A DNA stretch of 64,000 bases, taken from Flavobacterium sp. Lineage in GTDB: Bacteria > Bacteroidota > Bacteroidia > Flavobacteriales > Flavobacteriaceae. Location of the stretch: NCBI GenBank assembly GCA_016721735.1, contig JADKHM010000019.1, positions 682,001 to 746,000 on the forward strand, given 5' to 3'. Within the stretch, counting starts at the first letter, position 1, and every line of letters starts with the position of its first letter. The notes below the pieces were generated by a model. That model was not told the origin of the DNA. It saw nothing but the letters and a program-made list of their open reading frames with translations, and searched no databases. This document shows positions 1-7,724 of this stretch, one piece after another. Position numbers and translations under genes: made by a program.

Positions 1-539
1 ATGAACCTGGGAAAGCCTATAAATACTTAAGTGGCAATACCCAACTGCTCGGGATGTGCATCGAAAAAGCAACTGGGAAAAGTCTAGCGGATTATGTCGC
101 CGAGAATTTCTGGGAACCAATGGGCGCTGAAAACGAAGCGCTATGGCAAACTGATCACGAGGGCGGAATAGTCAAAGCGTATTGTTGTTTTGCTTCCAAC
201 GCTAGAGATTTTGCGCGTTTTGGAAAATTATACAAACAACACGGAAAATGGAATGGGCAACAACTATTAGACAGCACCTTCATCGCAACATCGACAAATC
301 CCAGATTCGAAGCTTCGCCAGAATATGGCTACGGTTGGTGGTTGTGCAATTACAAAGACAAAAAGATATTTTATATGCGCGGTCACTTAGGACAGAACGT
401 GATTGTGATTCCACAAGACGATTTGATTATTGTTCGTTTGGGAAATCAGCACCAAGCGAGCACCAAAGGCAGTCCACATAGTGACGATTTTTTCGTGTAT
501 ATTGACGAAACGTATAAAATGCTCGCGCAAAGACACTAA
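1..539 (+). CDS. Serine hydrolase of the beta-lactamase/PBP-like family, C-terminal part
   Basis: The gene is cut by the window edge. The reading frame is open from base 3 and ends at 539, so an ATG at 54 (inside SGNTQLLGMCIEK) is internal and not the start. The SGNTQLLG-type stretch, followed by a helix ending in an FWEPMGAEN-like turn and a late YGYGWWLCN segment, is the usual C-terminal half of class C beta-lactamase-like serine hydrolases. The catalytic SxxK would lie upstream of the window and cannot be checked. Family members are secreted or periplasmic esterases, D-Ala peptidases or beta-lactamases; the substrate cannot be told from this fragment. Confidence 0.8.
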   Translation, partial: EPGKAYKYLSGNTQLLGMCIEKATGKSLADYVAENFWEPMGAENEALWQTDHEGGIVKAYCCFASNARDFARFGKLYKQHGKWNGQQLLDSTFIATSTNPRFEASPEYGYGWWLCNYKDKKIFYMRGHLGQNVIVIPQDDLIIVRLGNQHQASTKGSPHSDDFFVYIDETYKMLAQRH

Positions 540-572
540 ACCACTTGAAGAGTGGAAAAATTCGGGCCGCGC

Positions 573-583
573 GGGGGGGGGGG
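573..583. repeat. Poly-G tract (11 G)
   Basis: Eleven consecutive G bases lie 34 bases after the serine hydrolase stop codon and 81 bases before the exonuclease start. A G run this long stands out in an AT-rich genome. No gene crosses it in the reading I support. Such tracts slip during replication and are also common places for assembly errors. Confidence 0.6.
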
Positions 584-663
584 TTTGGGAGGAAGCGCCG
601 TTTTTAGCTATTTTTGATATCAATTAAAGACAAACCACGAATTATTAATTAAATATATACGCC

Positions 664-1377
664 ATGATTGAAAAATTAAACCTCGAGAACATCTTGTTTA
701 TCGACATCGAAACGGTTCCAGAACAAGAAAACTTCACTGCATTAGATCCTGAAATGCAAAACCTTTGGGAACTCAAAACCCAATTTCAGAGAAAAGAAGA
801 CTACAGTCCAGAAGACTTTTACGAACGCGCCGGAATATGGGCAGAGTTTGGGAAGATTATTTGTATTTCTGTCGGCTATTTCACACTCAAAGGAGACATT
901 CGGAATTTTAGAGTGACTTCCTTTTTCGGTGAGGAACCCAAGATTTTGAAGGATTTTAGCAACCTAATGAACAATCATTTCGACAAAGCGCAACATCTTT
1001 TGTGCGGTCATAATGCCAAAGAATTTGATATTCCATTTATTGCAAGAAGGATGATTATCAATCAAATTGCAATTCCCAATAAACTCAATTTATTCGGTAA
1101 AAAACCATGGGAAGTGCCGCATTTAGACACTTTAGAACTTTGGAAATTCGGGGACTACAAGCATTTTACTTCATTGAAATTATTGACAAAAATTTTGGGC
1201 ATTCCATCTTCGAAAGGTGACATCGATGGGAGTCAAGTTGGACACGTTTATTACGTAGACAAAGACATCGATCGTATTATAACCTATTGCGAAAAAGACG
1301 TCATCGCTGTGGCGCAGGTTTTTCTTCGGTTTCGAAGGGAAGATTTATTGATTGAAGAGGAAATTTTGCATGTATAA
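664..1377 (+). CDS. PolB-type 3'-5' exonuclease (DEDDy family)
   Basis: The 237-residue protein is a stand-alone ribonuclease H-like 3'-5' exonuclease of the predicted PolB-like exonuclease type. Motif Exo I is D14-I-E16 after a hydrophobic strand (ILFIDIETVP). Exo II lies in the CGHNAKEFDIPFIARR segment, and Exo III is the YCEKD sequence near residue 210, with the Y-x3-D spacing of the DEDDy class. It should remove nucleotides from DNA or RNA 3' ends with two metal ions in the cytoplasm, but its exact role is not known. The ATG at 664 places Exo I at the usual distance from the N terminus. A long palindrome follows the gene. Confidence 0.85.
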   Translation: MIEKLNLENILFIDIETVPEQENFTALDPEMQNLWELKTQFQRKEDYSPEDFYERAGIWAEFGKIICISVGYFTLKGDIRNFRVTSFFGEEPKILKDFSNLMNNHFDKAQHLLCGHNAKEFDIPFIARRMIINQIAIPNKLNLFGKKPWEVPHLDTLELWKFGDYKHFTSLKLLTKILGIPSSKGDIDGSQVGHVYYVDKDIDRIITYCEKDVIAVAQVFLRFRREDLLIEEEILHV

Positions 1378-1386
1378 TTAATTGAA

Positions 1387-1445
1387 CTTTGCGGCTCTGC
1401 GTCTTTGCGTGAAATTAAATCTCGCAAAGACGCAGAGCCGCAAAG
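1387..1445. repeat. Perfect 23-bp inverted repeat (CGCAAAGACGC family)
   Basis: Two perfectly complementary 23-bp arms (1387-1409 and 1423-1445) enclose a 13-base AT-rich loop between the exonuclease and SpmAB genes. The arm core is CTCTGCGTCTTTGCG. Related sequence recurs at 4794-4818, 11991-12085 and 38161-38230, so this is one copy of a dispersed palindromic repeat. Transcribed, it would form a very stable hairpin; it lacks a T-run and so is not a textbook terminator. Confidence 0.85.
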
Positions 1446-1514
1446 CATATTGAAATCGATAGAATCCGATTTATAAATGGGATAAAATATATTACATTTA
1501 CGAAAAACTAAAGT

Positions 1515-2954
1515 ATGGTCTTAAGTAGATTTTGGTTGGTAATTTTCATCGCTTCCATCAGTTTTGTGGTGTTTAGCTTGTTTGCTGGAAACAGTTATAC
1601 GATTGATTATGTCTTAAATGGAAAGAAAGACGATCCGATATTAATGTCGGAAAAATACCTCAATCAACTTCCAGTTTTTATCAAAGACAGTATCGAAAAA
1701 GCACCCGATATGACGATGGTGCTTAATCGAGATGCAGTCAACCCTGACACGACTTATGTGTTCAAAAACAAAACCGTTAAAATCTACAGCGGCGTTCAGA
1801 AATCAGACGGATTGCTACCCACTTGTAAGAATACTTTACTCGATTTGATCTTGCCGTTGATTGCGTATCTGGCTTTTTTCTGTGGATTGATGGAGCTCTT
1901 GATCATATCTGGCGCTTCCGGGAAATTGGCTAAAGTACTGAGTCCAGTTTTCGTAAAAGTGTTCCCGAGTATCCCGAAAGACCATCCATCTATCTCCTAT
2001 ATGACGTTGAATTTTGCCGCTAATTTCCTTGGACTCGATTCTGCTGCGACTCCATTCGGATTGAAGGCGATGGAAAGTTTGCAAGAACTCAATCCCGAGA
2101 AAGAAAGGGCAAGTGATGCGCAAATCATGTTTTTGTGTTTGCACGCGTCTGGACTAACTTTAATCGCGACGTCGATCATCGGTTATCGCGCGGCTGCCAA
2201 TGCGACGAATCCTGCAGATGTTATGTTGCCTTGTATTATCACTTCTTTTATCGGTACAATTGCTGCCTTTTTGATTGTTGGCATCAAGCAGAAAATTAAT
2301 TTCAAAAGCGCTTCGTTGGTTGTAGGCTTAATGGGATTGATAGCTGCCATTGTTGGACTGCTGATGTATGTAAACCATTTGGATTTGATTGGAAAAAACT
2401 ATTTTACTTCTAATTTGTCCGCTTTAATTTTGGTAGCAATTATTGCTTTTACTTTGATTTTTTCCTTTCTCAAAGAGCAAAAATTCACAGAGGCAAAAAC
2501 CACTGTTTTCGAATCTTTTGTTTCGGGGGCCAACAATGGAATAAAAACCGGCGTCACTATTTTCCCTTATGTATTAGGGATGTTGGTGGCGATTTCCTTA
2601 TTCAGAAACAGCGGTTTGTTTGAAATTATTAGCAATTGGATTGCCTTTGGTTTTTCGAATATGGGCGTGAGTAAAGAAATTACAGATGCATTACCAGTGG
2701 CGCTGCTTAGGCCTTTTAGCTCTGCGGGATCACGAGGGTTTTTGATTGATTCGATGAATACCTTTGGGGCTGATTCCATGACTGGAAGATTGAGTAGCAT
2801 TTTTCAATGCAGTGCCGAAAGCACATTTTATGTTATCGCCGTGTATTTTGGTTCAGTCAATATAAAAAATACCCGTTACGCTTTGGGTACGATGCTTATT
2901 GTAGATGTGATTTGTGTAATTACCGCGATATTTGTCGCAGGATGGTTTTTCTAA
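1515..2954 (+). CDS. SpmA-SpmB fusion, nucleoside-recognition (gate) domain membrane protein
   Basis: The 479-residue polytopic membrane protein joins two gate-type halves that are separate proteins (SpmA and SpmB) in Bacillus. The N-terminal half begins with a membrane helix at residues 6-25 and a polar periplasmic-type loop of about 80 residues, then helices ending near residue 260. The second half runs from about residue 275 to the end and contains the ALPVALLRPFSSAGSRG segment typical of the SpmB side. In sporulating Firmicutes these proteins affect core dehydration; in non-sporulating Bacteroidota their role is unknown, and solute transport is only a guess from the fold. The ATG at 1515 precedes the first helix directly. 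Confidence 0.85.
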   Translation: MVLSRFWLVIFIASISFVVFSLFAGNSYTIDYVLNGKKDDPILMSEKYLNQLPVFIKDSIEKAPDMTMVLNRDAVNPDTTYVFKNKTVKIYSGVQKSDGLLPTCKNTLLDLILPLIAYLAFFCGLMELLIISGASGKLAKVLSPVFVKVFPSIPKDHPSISYMTLNFAANFLGLDSAATPFGLKAMESLQELNPEKERASDAQIMFLCLHASGLTLIATSIIGYRAAANATNPADVMLPCIITSFIGTIAAFLIVGIKQKINFKSASLVVGLMGLIAAIVGLLMYVNHLDLIGKNYFTSNLSALILVAIIAFTLIFSFLKEQKFTEAKTTVFESFVSGANNGIKTGVTIFPYVLGMLVAISLFRNSGLFEIISNWIAFGFSNMGVSKEITDALPVALLRPFSSAGSRGFLIDSMNTFGADSMTGRLSSIFQCSAESTFYVIAVYFGSVNIKNTRYALGTMLIVDVICVITAIFVAGWFF

Positions 2955-2972
2955 AATATAAATTCAAGAATA

Positions 2973-3362
2973 ATGTCATTTACAGAATCCTTTACCGCAT
3001 TTTATGACCAAGTCAAAGCTAGTTTAGCTGATGGTACTTTTGCCAAATTAACCTTAGCAAAAACGATTGGCAATACCGATTTGATGAATATTTATGTTCG
3101 CCCAATCGTAGAAAATGGCGTGCTAAAAATGGAACTCAAGTACAAATTCCAGCAAGAAGAGCAGATTGAAATTCACACGATTGACAAAGCCCGCGATACT
3201 TTATTGTTTTATATCAACAATCCGTTTTTGTCGGCAATACTATTCACCACAGCTTTTGATTTGACCTATAAACTCAATAAAAAGCGTGCAGTAAGTATTA
3301 CTGAAAAAGCAAATACTTTTGGAAATGCTTCGGAAGTTTTACTAGATTATCTTAATCAATAA
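2973..3362 (+). CDS. Small conserved-looking protein, possible detached N-terminal domain
   Basis: This 129-residue soluble protein has no signal peptide or membrane segment. It starts 18 bases after the SpmAB gene and ends overlapping the scoB stop codon by 11 bases on the opposite strand. From memory, the pattern MSFTESFTAFYDQVK, then NPFLSAILFTT and DLTYKLNKKRAVSITEK resembles the N-terminal segment of a larger Bacteroidota methyltransferase-type protein, but no SAM-binding motif follows. It may be a free-standing family member or the surviving front of a truncated gene. I assign no function. Confidence 0.6.
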   Translation: MSFTESFTAFYDQVKASLADGTFAKLTLAKTIGNTDLMNIYVRPIVENGVLKMELKYKFQQEEQIEIHTIDKARDTLLFYINNPFLSAILFTTAFDLTYKLNKKRAVSITEKANTFGNASEVLLDYLNQ

Positions 3363-4008
3363 CCATTTCTGGAATTTCTCCTTCGATAATTAGATCGGCT
3401 TCAGTGGAGGCGATAATGTGTTCAACAGAAACACCAGGAGCACGTTCCAACAGTTTAAATCCTTTGGGTGTAATTTCTAAAACGGCTAATTCTGTCACCA
3501 CTTTCTTTACACAACCAACGCCGGTTAAAGGCAAAGTGCATCGTTTCAAAATTTTAGATTCGCCCGCTTTATTAACGTGCATCATGGCAACAATGATGTT
3601 TTCTGCAGAAGCTACTAAATCCATCGCGCCTCCCATTCCCTTAACCATTTTTCCTGGAATTTTCCAGTTGGCGATGTCACCGTTTTCGGCCACTTCCATG
3701 GCGCCAAGAATGGTAAGGTCAACGTGTTGGCCGCGAATCATGCCGAAGCTAAATCCTGAATCGAAAAAGCTCGCTCCGGGTAGTGTTGTTATTGTTTGTT
3801 TTCCGGCGTTGATGAGGTCCGCATCTTCTTCTCCTTCGAATGGAAATGGTCCCATGCCGAGAACGCCATTCTCGCTTTGAAATTCAACTGAAATATCGGT
3901 GCGAACATAATTCGCCACTAATGTCGGAATTCCGATCCCTAAGTTAACGTAGTAGCGATCTTGTACTTCTTGGGCTATTCTTTTTGCGATTTCTTCTTTT
4001 CCTAACAT
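3352..4008 (-). CDS. scoB: 3-oxoacid CoA-transferase subunit B
   Basis: The 218-residue protein is the beta subunit of a succinyl-CoA:3-ketoacid (or acetate:acetoacetyl) CoA-transferase. It shows YYVNLGIGIPTLV near the N terminus and the catalytic glutamate in SENG (E46), followed by GMGPFP, which marks the B subunit of family I transferases. The C-terminal LEITPKGFKLLERAPGVSVEHI block is also typical. Working with ScoA, encoded just upstream, it moves CoA between succinate and a 3-oxoacid in ketone-body or short-chain fatty acid use. The pair is transcribed together on the minus strand, with a 79-base repeat-like spacer between them. Substrate preference cannot be read from the sequence. Confidence 0.92.
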   Translation of the reverse strand: MLGKEEIAKRIAQEVQDRYYVNLGIGIPTLVANYVRTDISVEFQSENGVLGMGPFPFEGEEDADLINAGKQTITTLPGASFFDSGFSFGMIRGQHVDLTILGAMEVAENGDIANWKIPGKMVKGMGGAMDLVASAENIIVAMMHVNKAGESKILKRCTLPLTGVGCVKKVVTELAVLEITPKGFKLLERAPGVSVEHIIASTEADLIIEGEIPEMVID

Positions 4009-4018
4009 ATGTATAAGT

Positions 4019-4086
4019 GGATTTGGAAATTTGGAAATTTGGAAACGATTCTCATTTTCAAATCTTCAAATTAACACATTTTCAAA
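4019..4086. repeat. AT-rich direct and inverted TTTGGAAA/TTTCAAAT repeats between scoB and scoA
   Basis: The spacer between the two CoA-transferase genes holds three tandem copies of an ATTTGGAA unit (about 4019-4046), then TTTTCAAATCTTCAAATT and TTTTCAAATTT, so the two sides are roughly complementary. It could fold as an imperfect hairpin in the scoA-scoB transcript. No gene is visible in it. Confidence 0.5.
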
Positions 4087-4087
4087 T

Positions 4088-4786
4088 TTATCTTTGTCTA
4101 ATAGTGCGTTGCTCGATTCGTTTTTCAAATTTTTCTCCTTGAAAAATACGTTGAATCAAGATTCCAGGAATGTGCACTTGGTTGGGATCGAGTGTGCCAA
4201 CAGGAACTAATTCCTCAACTTCAGCAACAGTAATTTTTCCTGCTCCACACATACACGGATTGAAATTTCTGGCCGTTCCTTTGAAAACCAAATTACCCGC
4301 TTCGTCACCTTTCCACGCTTTTACGATGGCGAAATCGGCTTTGAAAGCGTGTTCCATGATGTGCATTTTGCCATTGAATTCACGGGATTCCTTTCCTTCC
4401 GCGACTTCAGTTCCGTATCCGGCAGGCGTATAGAAAGCGGGGATTCCGGCTTGAGCTGCGCGGCAACGTTCGGCTAAAGTTCCTTGTGGGATGAGTTCAA
4501 CGTCGAGTTCACCCGAGAGCATTTGACGTTCAAATTCTGCATTTTCTCCTACGTAAGAAGATATCATTTTTTTGATTTGTTTTTTCTGAAGCAATAATCC
4601 CAAACCGAAATCATCAACGCCTGCATTATTGGAAATACAGGTTAAATTGTTGGTACCTTTTTTTACCAATTCGGCGATGGCATTTTCTGGAATACCGCAA
4701 AGACCGAAACCGCCTAGCATGAGTGTCATGCCGTTTTCGATTCCGTGGAGTGCTTCTTGTACTGAGTTTACTTTTTTATTGATCAT
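4088..4786 (-). CDS. scoA: 3-oxoacid CoA-transferase subunit A
   Basis: The 232-residue alpha subunit of a family I CoA-transferase shows GMTLMLGGFGLCGIPENAI near residues 20-37, a CISNNAGVDDFGLG segment and NPCMCGAGKITVAEVEE toward the end. It pairs with ScoB downstream to form the heteromeric enzyme. I place the start at the ATG at 4786 (MINKKVNSVQEAL). A longer frame to 4816 would add ten residues encoded by the CGCAAAGGCGC repeat, so that ATG is unlikely to be the true start. This gene lies downstream of pbp1A on the same strand, but about 160 bases and two repeat elements separate them, so a separate transcript is likely. Confidence 0.92.
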   Translation of the reverse strand: MINKKVNSVQEALHGIENGMTLMLGGFGLCGIPENAIAELVKKGTNNLTCISNNAGVDDFGLGLLLQKKQIKKMISSYVGENAEFERQMLSGELDVELIPQGTLAERCRAAQAGIPAFYTPAGYGTEVAEGKESREFNGKMHIMEHAFKADFAIVKAWKGDEAGNLVFKGTARNFNPCMCGAGKITVAEVEELVPVGTLDPNQVHIPGILIQRIFQGEKFEKRIEQRTIRQR

Positions 4787-4793
4787 GTTGTTT

Positions 4794-4818
4794 CTCGCAA
4801 AGGCGCTAAGACGCAAAG
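4794..4818. repeat. Half copy of the CGCAAAGACGC repeat
   Basis: The stretch CTCGCAAAGGCGCTAAGACG and the bases after it match one arm of the palindrome at 1387-1445, but no matching second arm lies nearby. It sits immediately upstream of the scoA start on the minus strand and so is probably part of its leader or promoter region. Confidence 0.6.
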
Positions 4819-4861
4819 TTATTGTTCTTGTTCTTGTTTTTATTTTCTGGGTTTACGAAAA

Positions 4862-4940
4862 CCCTAGCCCCGATAGTAACGATATCCTTTTGTTCTGGCG
4901 TTCAGAACAAAAGATTTAGTGGATAGCGGGAATAGCTCCT
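4862..4940 (-). repeat. Dispersed structured repeat, copy 1 (AGGAGCT...GGGGCTAGGG)
   Basis: Read on the minus strand this 79-base element starts AGGAGCTATTCCCGCTATCC, has an inner hairpin (CTTTTGTTCTGAACG...AGAACAAAAGG) and ends ATCGGGGCTAGGG. Three relatives in the window have the same ends (16573-16703, 38316-38396, 56306-56387). The element lies just past the pbp1A stop codon in the same orientation, so it would sit in that gene's 3' untranslated RNA. The shape recalls the Flavo-1 RNA motif of flavobacteria, but that name is from memory and needs a covariance-model check. Confidence 0.7.
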
Positions 4941-4944
4941 AAAA

Positions 4945-7236
4945 TTACATTTCAAATTCATCAGTGCTTTGTTCAAAATCGGTCGTGTCTTTTACTGGCG
5001 CCCAACAATCGACTTTGATGGATAGATTGGCAGGCCGTTCGAAGTCGGATTTAGAAACATGAAGCGTCTCGTCTTTATAACATTTTTTCATAAACATCGC
5101 CCAAATTGGCAGCGCCGCAGTGGCACCTTGACCGTACGTGATTCCTTTGAAACGTGCGGAACGATCTTCGCAACCGACCCAAACACCACAAGCTAAATTT
5201 GGAACCATTCCCATAAACCAGCCGTCGGATTGGTTCTGAGTCGTACCGGTTTTTCCAGCAATCGGGTTGGTAAACATATACGGATAGCCCGTTACTCTGT
5301 TGTAGCCGTTGCCGCCGCCTTGTGTCCTAAGTCGCGCGCCTGATCCACCTTCGGTAACGCCTTCTAGCAATTTGATGACTGCAAACGCAATGTCTTTGTT
5401 GAGCACGTCATGCGAATCGGGAGAAGGTTCGTAAATGACAACGCCGTTTTTATCTTCGATTCGAGTGATAAATTGCGGTTTGATGTAAACGCCTTCATTG
5501 GCAAATGTACTGTAGGCCGCCACCATATCTTCAACGGTGATTTCTACGGCGCCAAGAGCGATGGACGGTTGCGCAGGAATTTCGGATTTTACACCAAGTT
5601 TATGAACCAATTCGACTACGGCTTCAGGACCGACTTTATCAATAAGTTTAGCGGAAACGGTATTGATAGAATTGGCTAATGCTTTTTTCAAAGTAACCAT
5701 GCCGCGATATTCGTTGTCAGAATTTTTAGGTTCCCAGTCTTCGGTCACGTTGTGGCGTCCTTTGTGAATCATAAACGGACTATCGATGATAGAATCGCAA
5801 GGCGACATATTCAATTGTTCGATGGCGGTTGCATAAACGAACGGTTTGAAAGTGGAGCCCACTTGACGTGCACCTTGGCCCACGTGATCGTATTGGAAAT
5901 ATTTGTAATTGATTCCGCCCACCCAAACTTTTACGTGTCCAGTTTGCGGTTCCATCGCCATCAGACCCGCTTGTAGGAAACTTTTGTAATAGCGAATTGA
6001 ATCGGTTGGCGTCATCACCGTGTCTTTTTCGCCTTTCCAAGTAAAAACCTTCATTTTGGTTTTGACACCGAACGATTTGATGATTTCCGCTTCTGATTTG
6101 TCTTGGGCTTCCATTAATTTCCAGCGGGAGGAATTTTTCATCGCTTTCATCATTAATTTCTTGGTCTCGATATCAGAAATATTGACGAAAGGCGCATTTT
6201 TATTTTCCTTTTGCTGACTCGCCAACTCTTCTTGAAGGTTGGGTAAATGCTCTTTCATCGCTTCTTCTGCGTAGGTTTGCATACGAGAATCGATGGTGGT
6301 GTAAATCTTTAATCCGTCTTTATAAATGTCGTATTCAGTGCCGTCTGATTTTTTATTTTCTTTCACCCAGTTTTTCATAAATTCACGAAGGTATTCGCGG
6401 AAATAAGTTCCGATACCGTCGGTATGGCTTTCTGGTTGAAAATGAAGAACGATTGGTTTTTTCTCTAGTATTTTTTTAGCGCCTTCTTCTAAGAATCCAT
6501 TACGAACCATTTGTCCGAGTACGATGTTTCTTCTTTTTTGAACTTTTTCTACGCGACGAACTGGGTTGTAAAGCGAAGGATTGGTTAGCATTCCAACCAA
6601 CATAGCGCCCTCGTCGACGGTGAGGTCACGTGGTTCTTTTCCGAAATATACTTTGGCAGCAGAACGGATTCCAACGGCGGTATTTACAAAATCGGCTTTG
6701 TTAAAATACATCGCGATGATTTCATTTTTGGTGTATTGTCGTTCAAGTTTGATCGCGATAATCCATTCTTTGGCCTTTTGAATCATACGCAAAGGCAGGA
6801 ATCGAGAACCTTCGCCATGAAACAGTAATTTTGCCAATTGTTGCGTTAAGGTACTCGCACCACCATTTGAACCTAATTTGATTGCAGCACCTAACGTTCG
6901 TCTGCCATCGATTCCGGAATGCTCGTAGAATCGTTCGTCTTCTGTTGCTACCAGTGCATCTACAAGGTGTTTAGGTAAGTCGGCGTATTTTATCGAAGTT
7001 CTGTTTTCGTTGTAGAATTTACCAATAGTTACGCCATCGGTTGCTATAATTTCAGTAGCTAAGTTAGAGTTTGGATTTTCAAGGTCTTCAAACGAAGGCA
7101 TGGATCCAAATAGACCCCAAGAAGCAAAAATAAAAAACAAGAAAATGCCGCCTAAGGTATACAAGTATATTTTCCAAAACTTCTTTTTGTAGTAAGCAAG
7201 ATCTTTTGTAGGGTGGTTGTTTTTTGTAGTTGCCAT
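4945..7236 (-). CDS. Penicillin-binding protein 1A, bifunctional transglycosylase/transpeptidase
   Basis: The 763-residue class A PBP builds and crosslinks peptidoglycan at the inner membrane. A membrane anchor spans about residues 23-45. The GT51 glycosyltransferase domain follows, with catalytic E99 in TEDERFYEH and STLTQQLAKLLF near 128-139. The transpeptidase domain has S461 in STFK, the SIN motif at 523-525 and KTGT at 662-665, so both activities look intact. The region between the domains carries an insertion rich in lysine and glutamate (about 330-410). gldH follows upstream in the transcript with five bases between the genes, so envelope growth and gliding genes share an operon here. 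The ATG at 7236 is well placed before the cytoplasmic tail. Confidence 0.95.
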   Translation of the reverse strand: MATTKNNHPTKDLAYYKKKFWKIYLYTLGGIFLFFIFASWGLFGSMPSFEDLENPNSNLATEIIATDGVTIGKFYNENRTSIKYADLPKHLVDALVATEDERFYEHSGIDGRRTLGAAIKLGSNGGASTLTQQLAKLLFHGEGSRFLPLRMIQKAKEWIIAIKLERQYTKNEIIAMYFNKADFVNTAVGIRSAAKVYFGKEPRDLTVDEGAMLVGMLTNPSLYNPVRRVEKVQKRRNIVLGQMVRNGFLEEGAKKILEKKPIVLHFQPESHTDGIGTYFREYLREFMKNWVKENKKSDGTEYDIYKDGLKIYTTIDSRMQTYAEEAMKEHLPNLQEELASQQKENKNAPFVNISDIETKKLMMKAMKNSSRWKLMEAQDKSEAEIIKSFGVKTKMKVFTWKGEKDTVMTPTDSIRYYKSFLQAGLMAMEPQTGHVKVWVGGINYKYFQYDHVGQGARQVGSTFKPFVYATAIEQLNMSPCDSIIDSPFMIHKGRHNVTEDWEPKNSDNEYRGMVTLKKALANSINTVSAKLIDKVGPEAVVELVHKLGVKSEIPAQPSIALGAVEITVEDMVAAYSTFANEGVYIKPQFITRIEDKNGVVIYEPSPDSHDVLNKDIAFAVIKLLEGVTEGGSGARLRTQGGGNGYNRVTGYPYMFTNPIAGKTGTTQNQSDGWFMGMVPNLACGVWVGCEDRSARFKGITYGQGATAALPIWAMFMKKCYKDETLHVSKSDFERPANLSIKVDCWAPVKDTTDFEQSTDEFEM

Positions 7237-7241
7237 AACAC

Positions 7242-7724
7242 TTACTCTATTTTTTCAATTCTAAATCCAACATCTGTAATTCCCTTCAATTCTTTGACAC
7301 CAGTCACTTTACCAGTTTGACGCACCGCTTGTTTGATGTGCACTTTATAAGTACCAGGTATGAATTTTACGCGTTCCTTATAAACCAGTTTGCTTTCCTT
7401 GATATCTGTAAATCCGTCACCCAAAAGTGAACCGTCAGGATTTGCCATCTGGTATTCTAAAGTGTCAACCAAAGTTTTTTTATTGGGCTGTTCCAAGCTA
7501 ACAATAAGAAACAAATTATTGAACGGATAGTCGTTATTGTCTCTGATGTTAAGAAACAAATTGTACTGTTTTTTGACATCCATCTCTGGTAAATCAAAAC
7601 TCACAATACTGTCTTTGTTCCAAGCGTTTCCAACGGATTTGTATTCGTCAAAAACCCTTTTTTTGTCGCACGAGACCAACGCAATTAATACTAGAAAATA
7701 TAAAACGCTATTTCTTAGGTTCAT
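7242..7724 (-). CDS. gldH: Gliding motility lipoprotein GldH
   Basis: The 160-residue lipoprotein has a short signal peptide ending in the lipobox LVSC (Cys19). The mature part begins CDKKRVFDEYKSVGNAWNKDSIVSF, which I recognise as GldH, a protein required for gliding in Flavobacterium johnsoniae. Gld proteins work with the cell-envelope gliding and T9SS machinery, and GldH is thought to be anchored in an envelope membrane facing the periplasm. The gene overlaps the upstream PSP1 gene by 17 bases and is followed by pbp1A after five bases, so translation is probably coupled. Presence of gldH supports a gliding-capable flavobacterium but does not prove motility. Confidence 0.9.
   Translation of the reverse strand: MNLRNSVLYFLVLIALVSCDKKRVFDEYKSVGNAWNKDSIVSFDLPEMDVKKQYNLFLNIRDNNDYPFNNLFLIVSLEQPNKKTLVDTLEYQMANPDGSLLGDGFTDIKESKLVYKERVKFIPGTYKVHIKQAVRQTGKVTGVKELKGITDVGFRIEKIE

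Noticed and set aside
430..627. Plus-strand frame across the poly-G tract
   Set aside because: It overlaps the serine hydrolase in another frame, and its end has low-complexity G-derived residues.
1387..1445. The 23-bp palindrome as a simple Rho-independent terminator
   Set aside because: It has no T-run, its arms are unusually long and perfect, and related copies lie upstream of genes as well as after them.
3404..3880. 158-residue plus-strand frame inside scoB
   Set aside because: It is the complement of a well-supported gene and has no family features.
4787..4816. Longer ScoA starting at 4816
   Set aside because: The ten extra residues are encoded by a dispersed repeat and the ATG at 4786 matches the family start.
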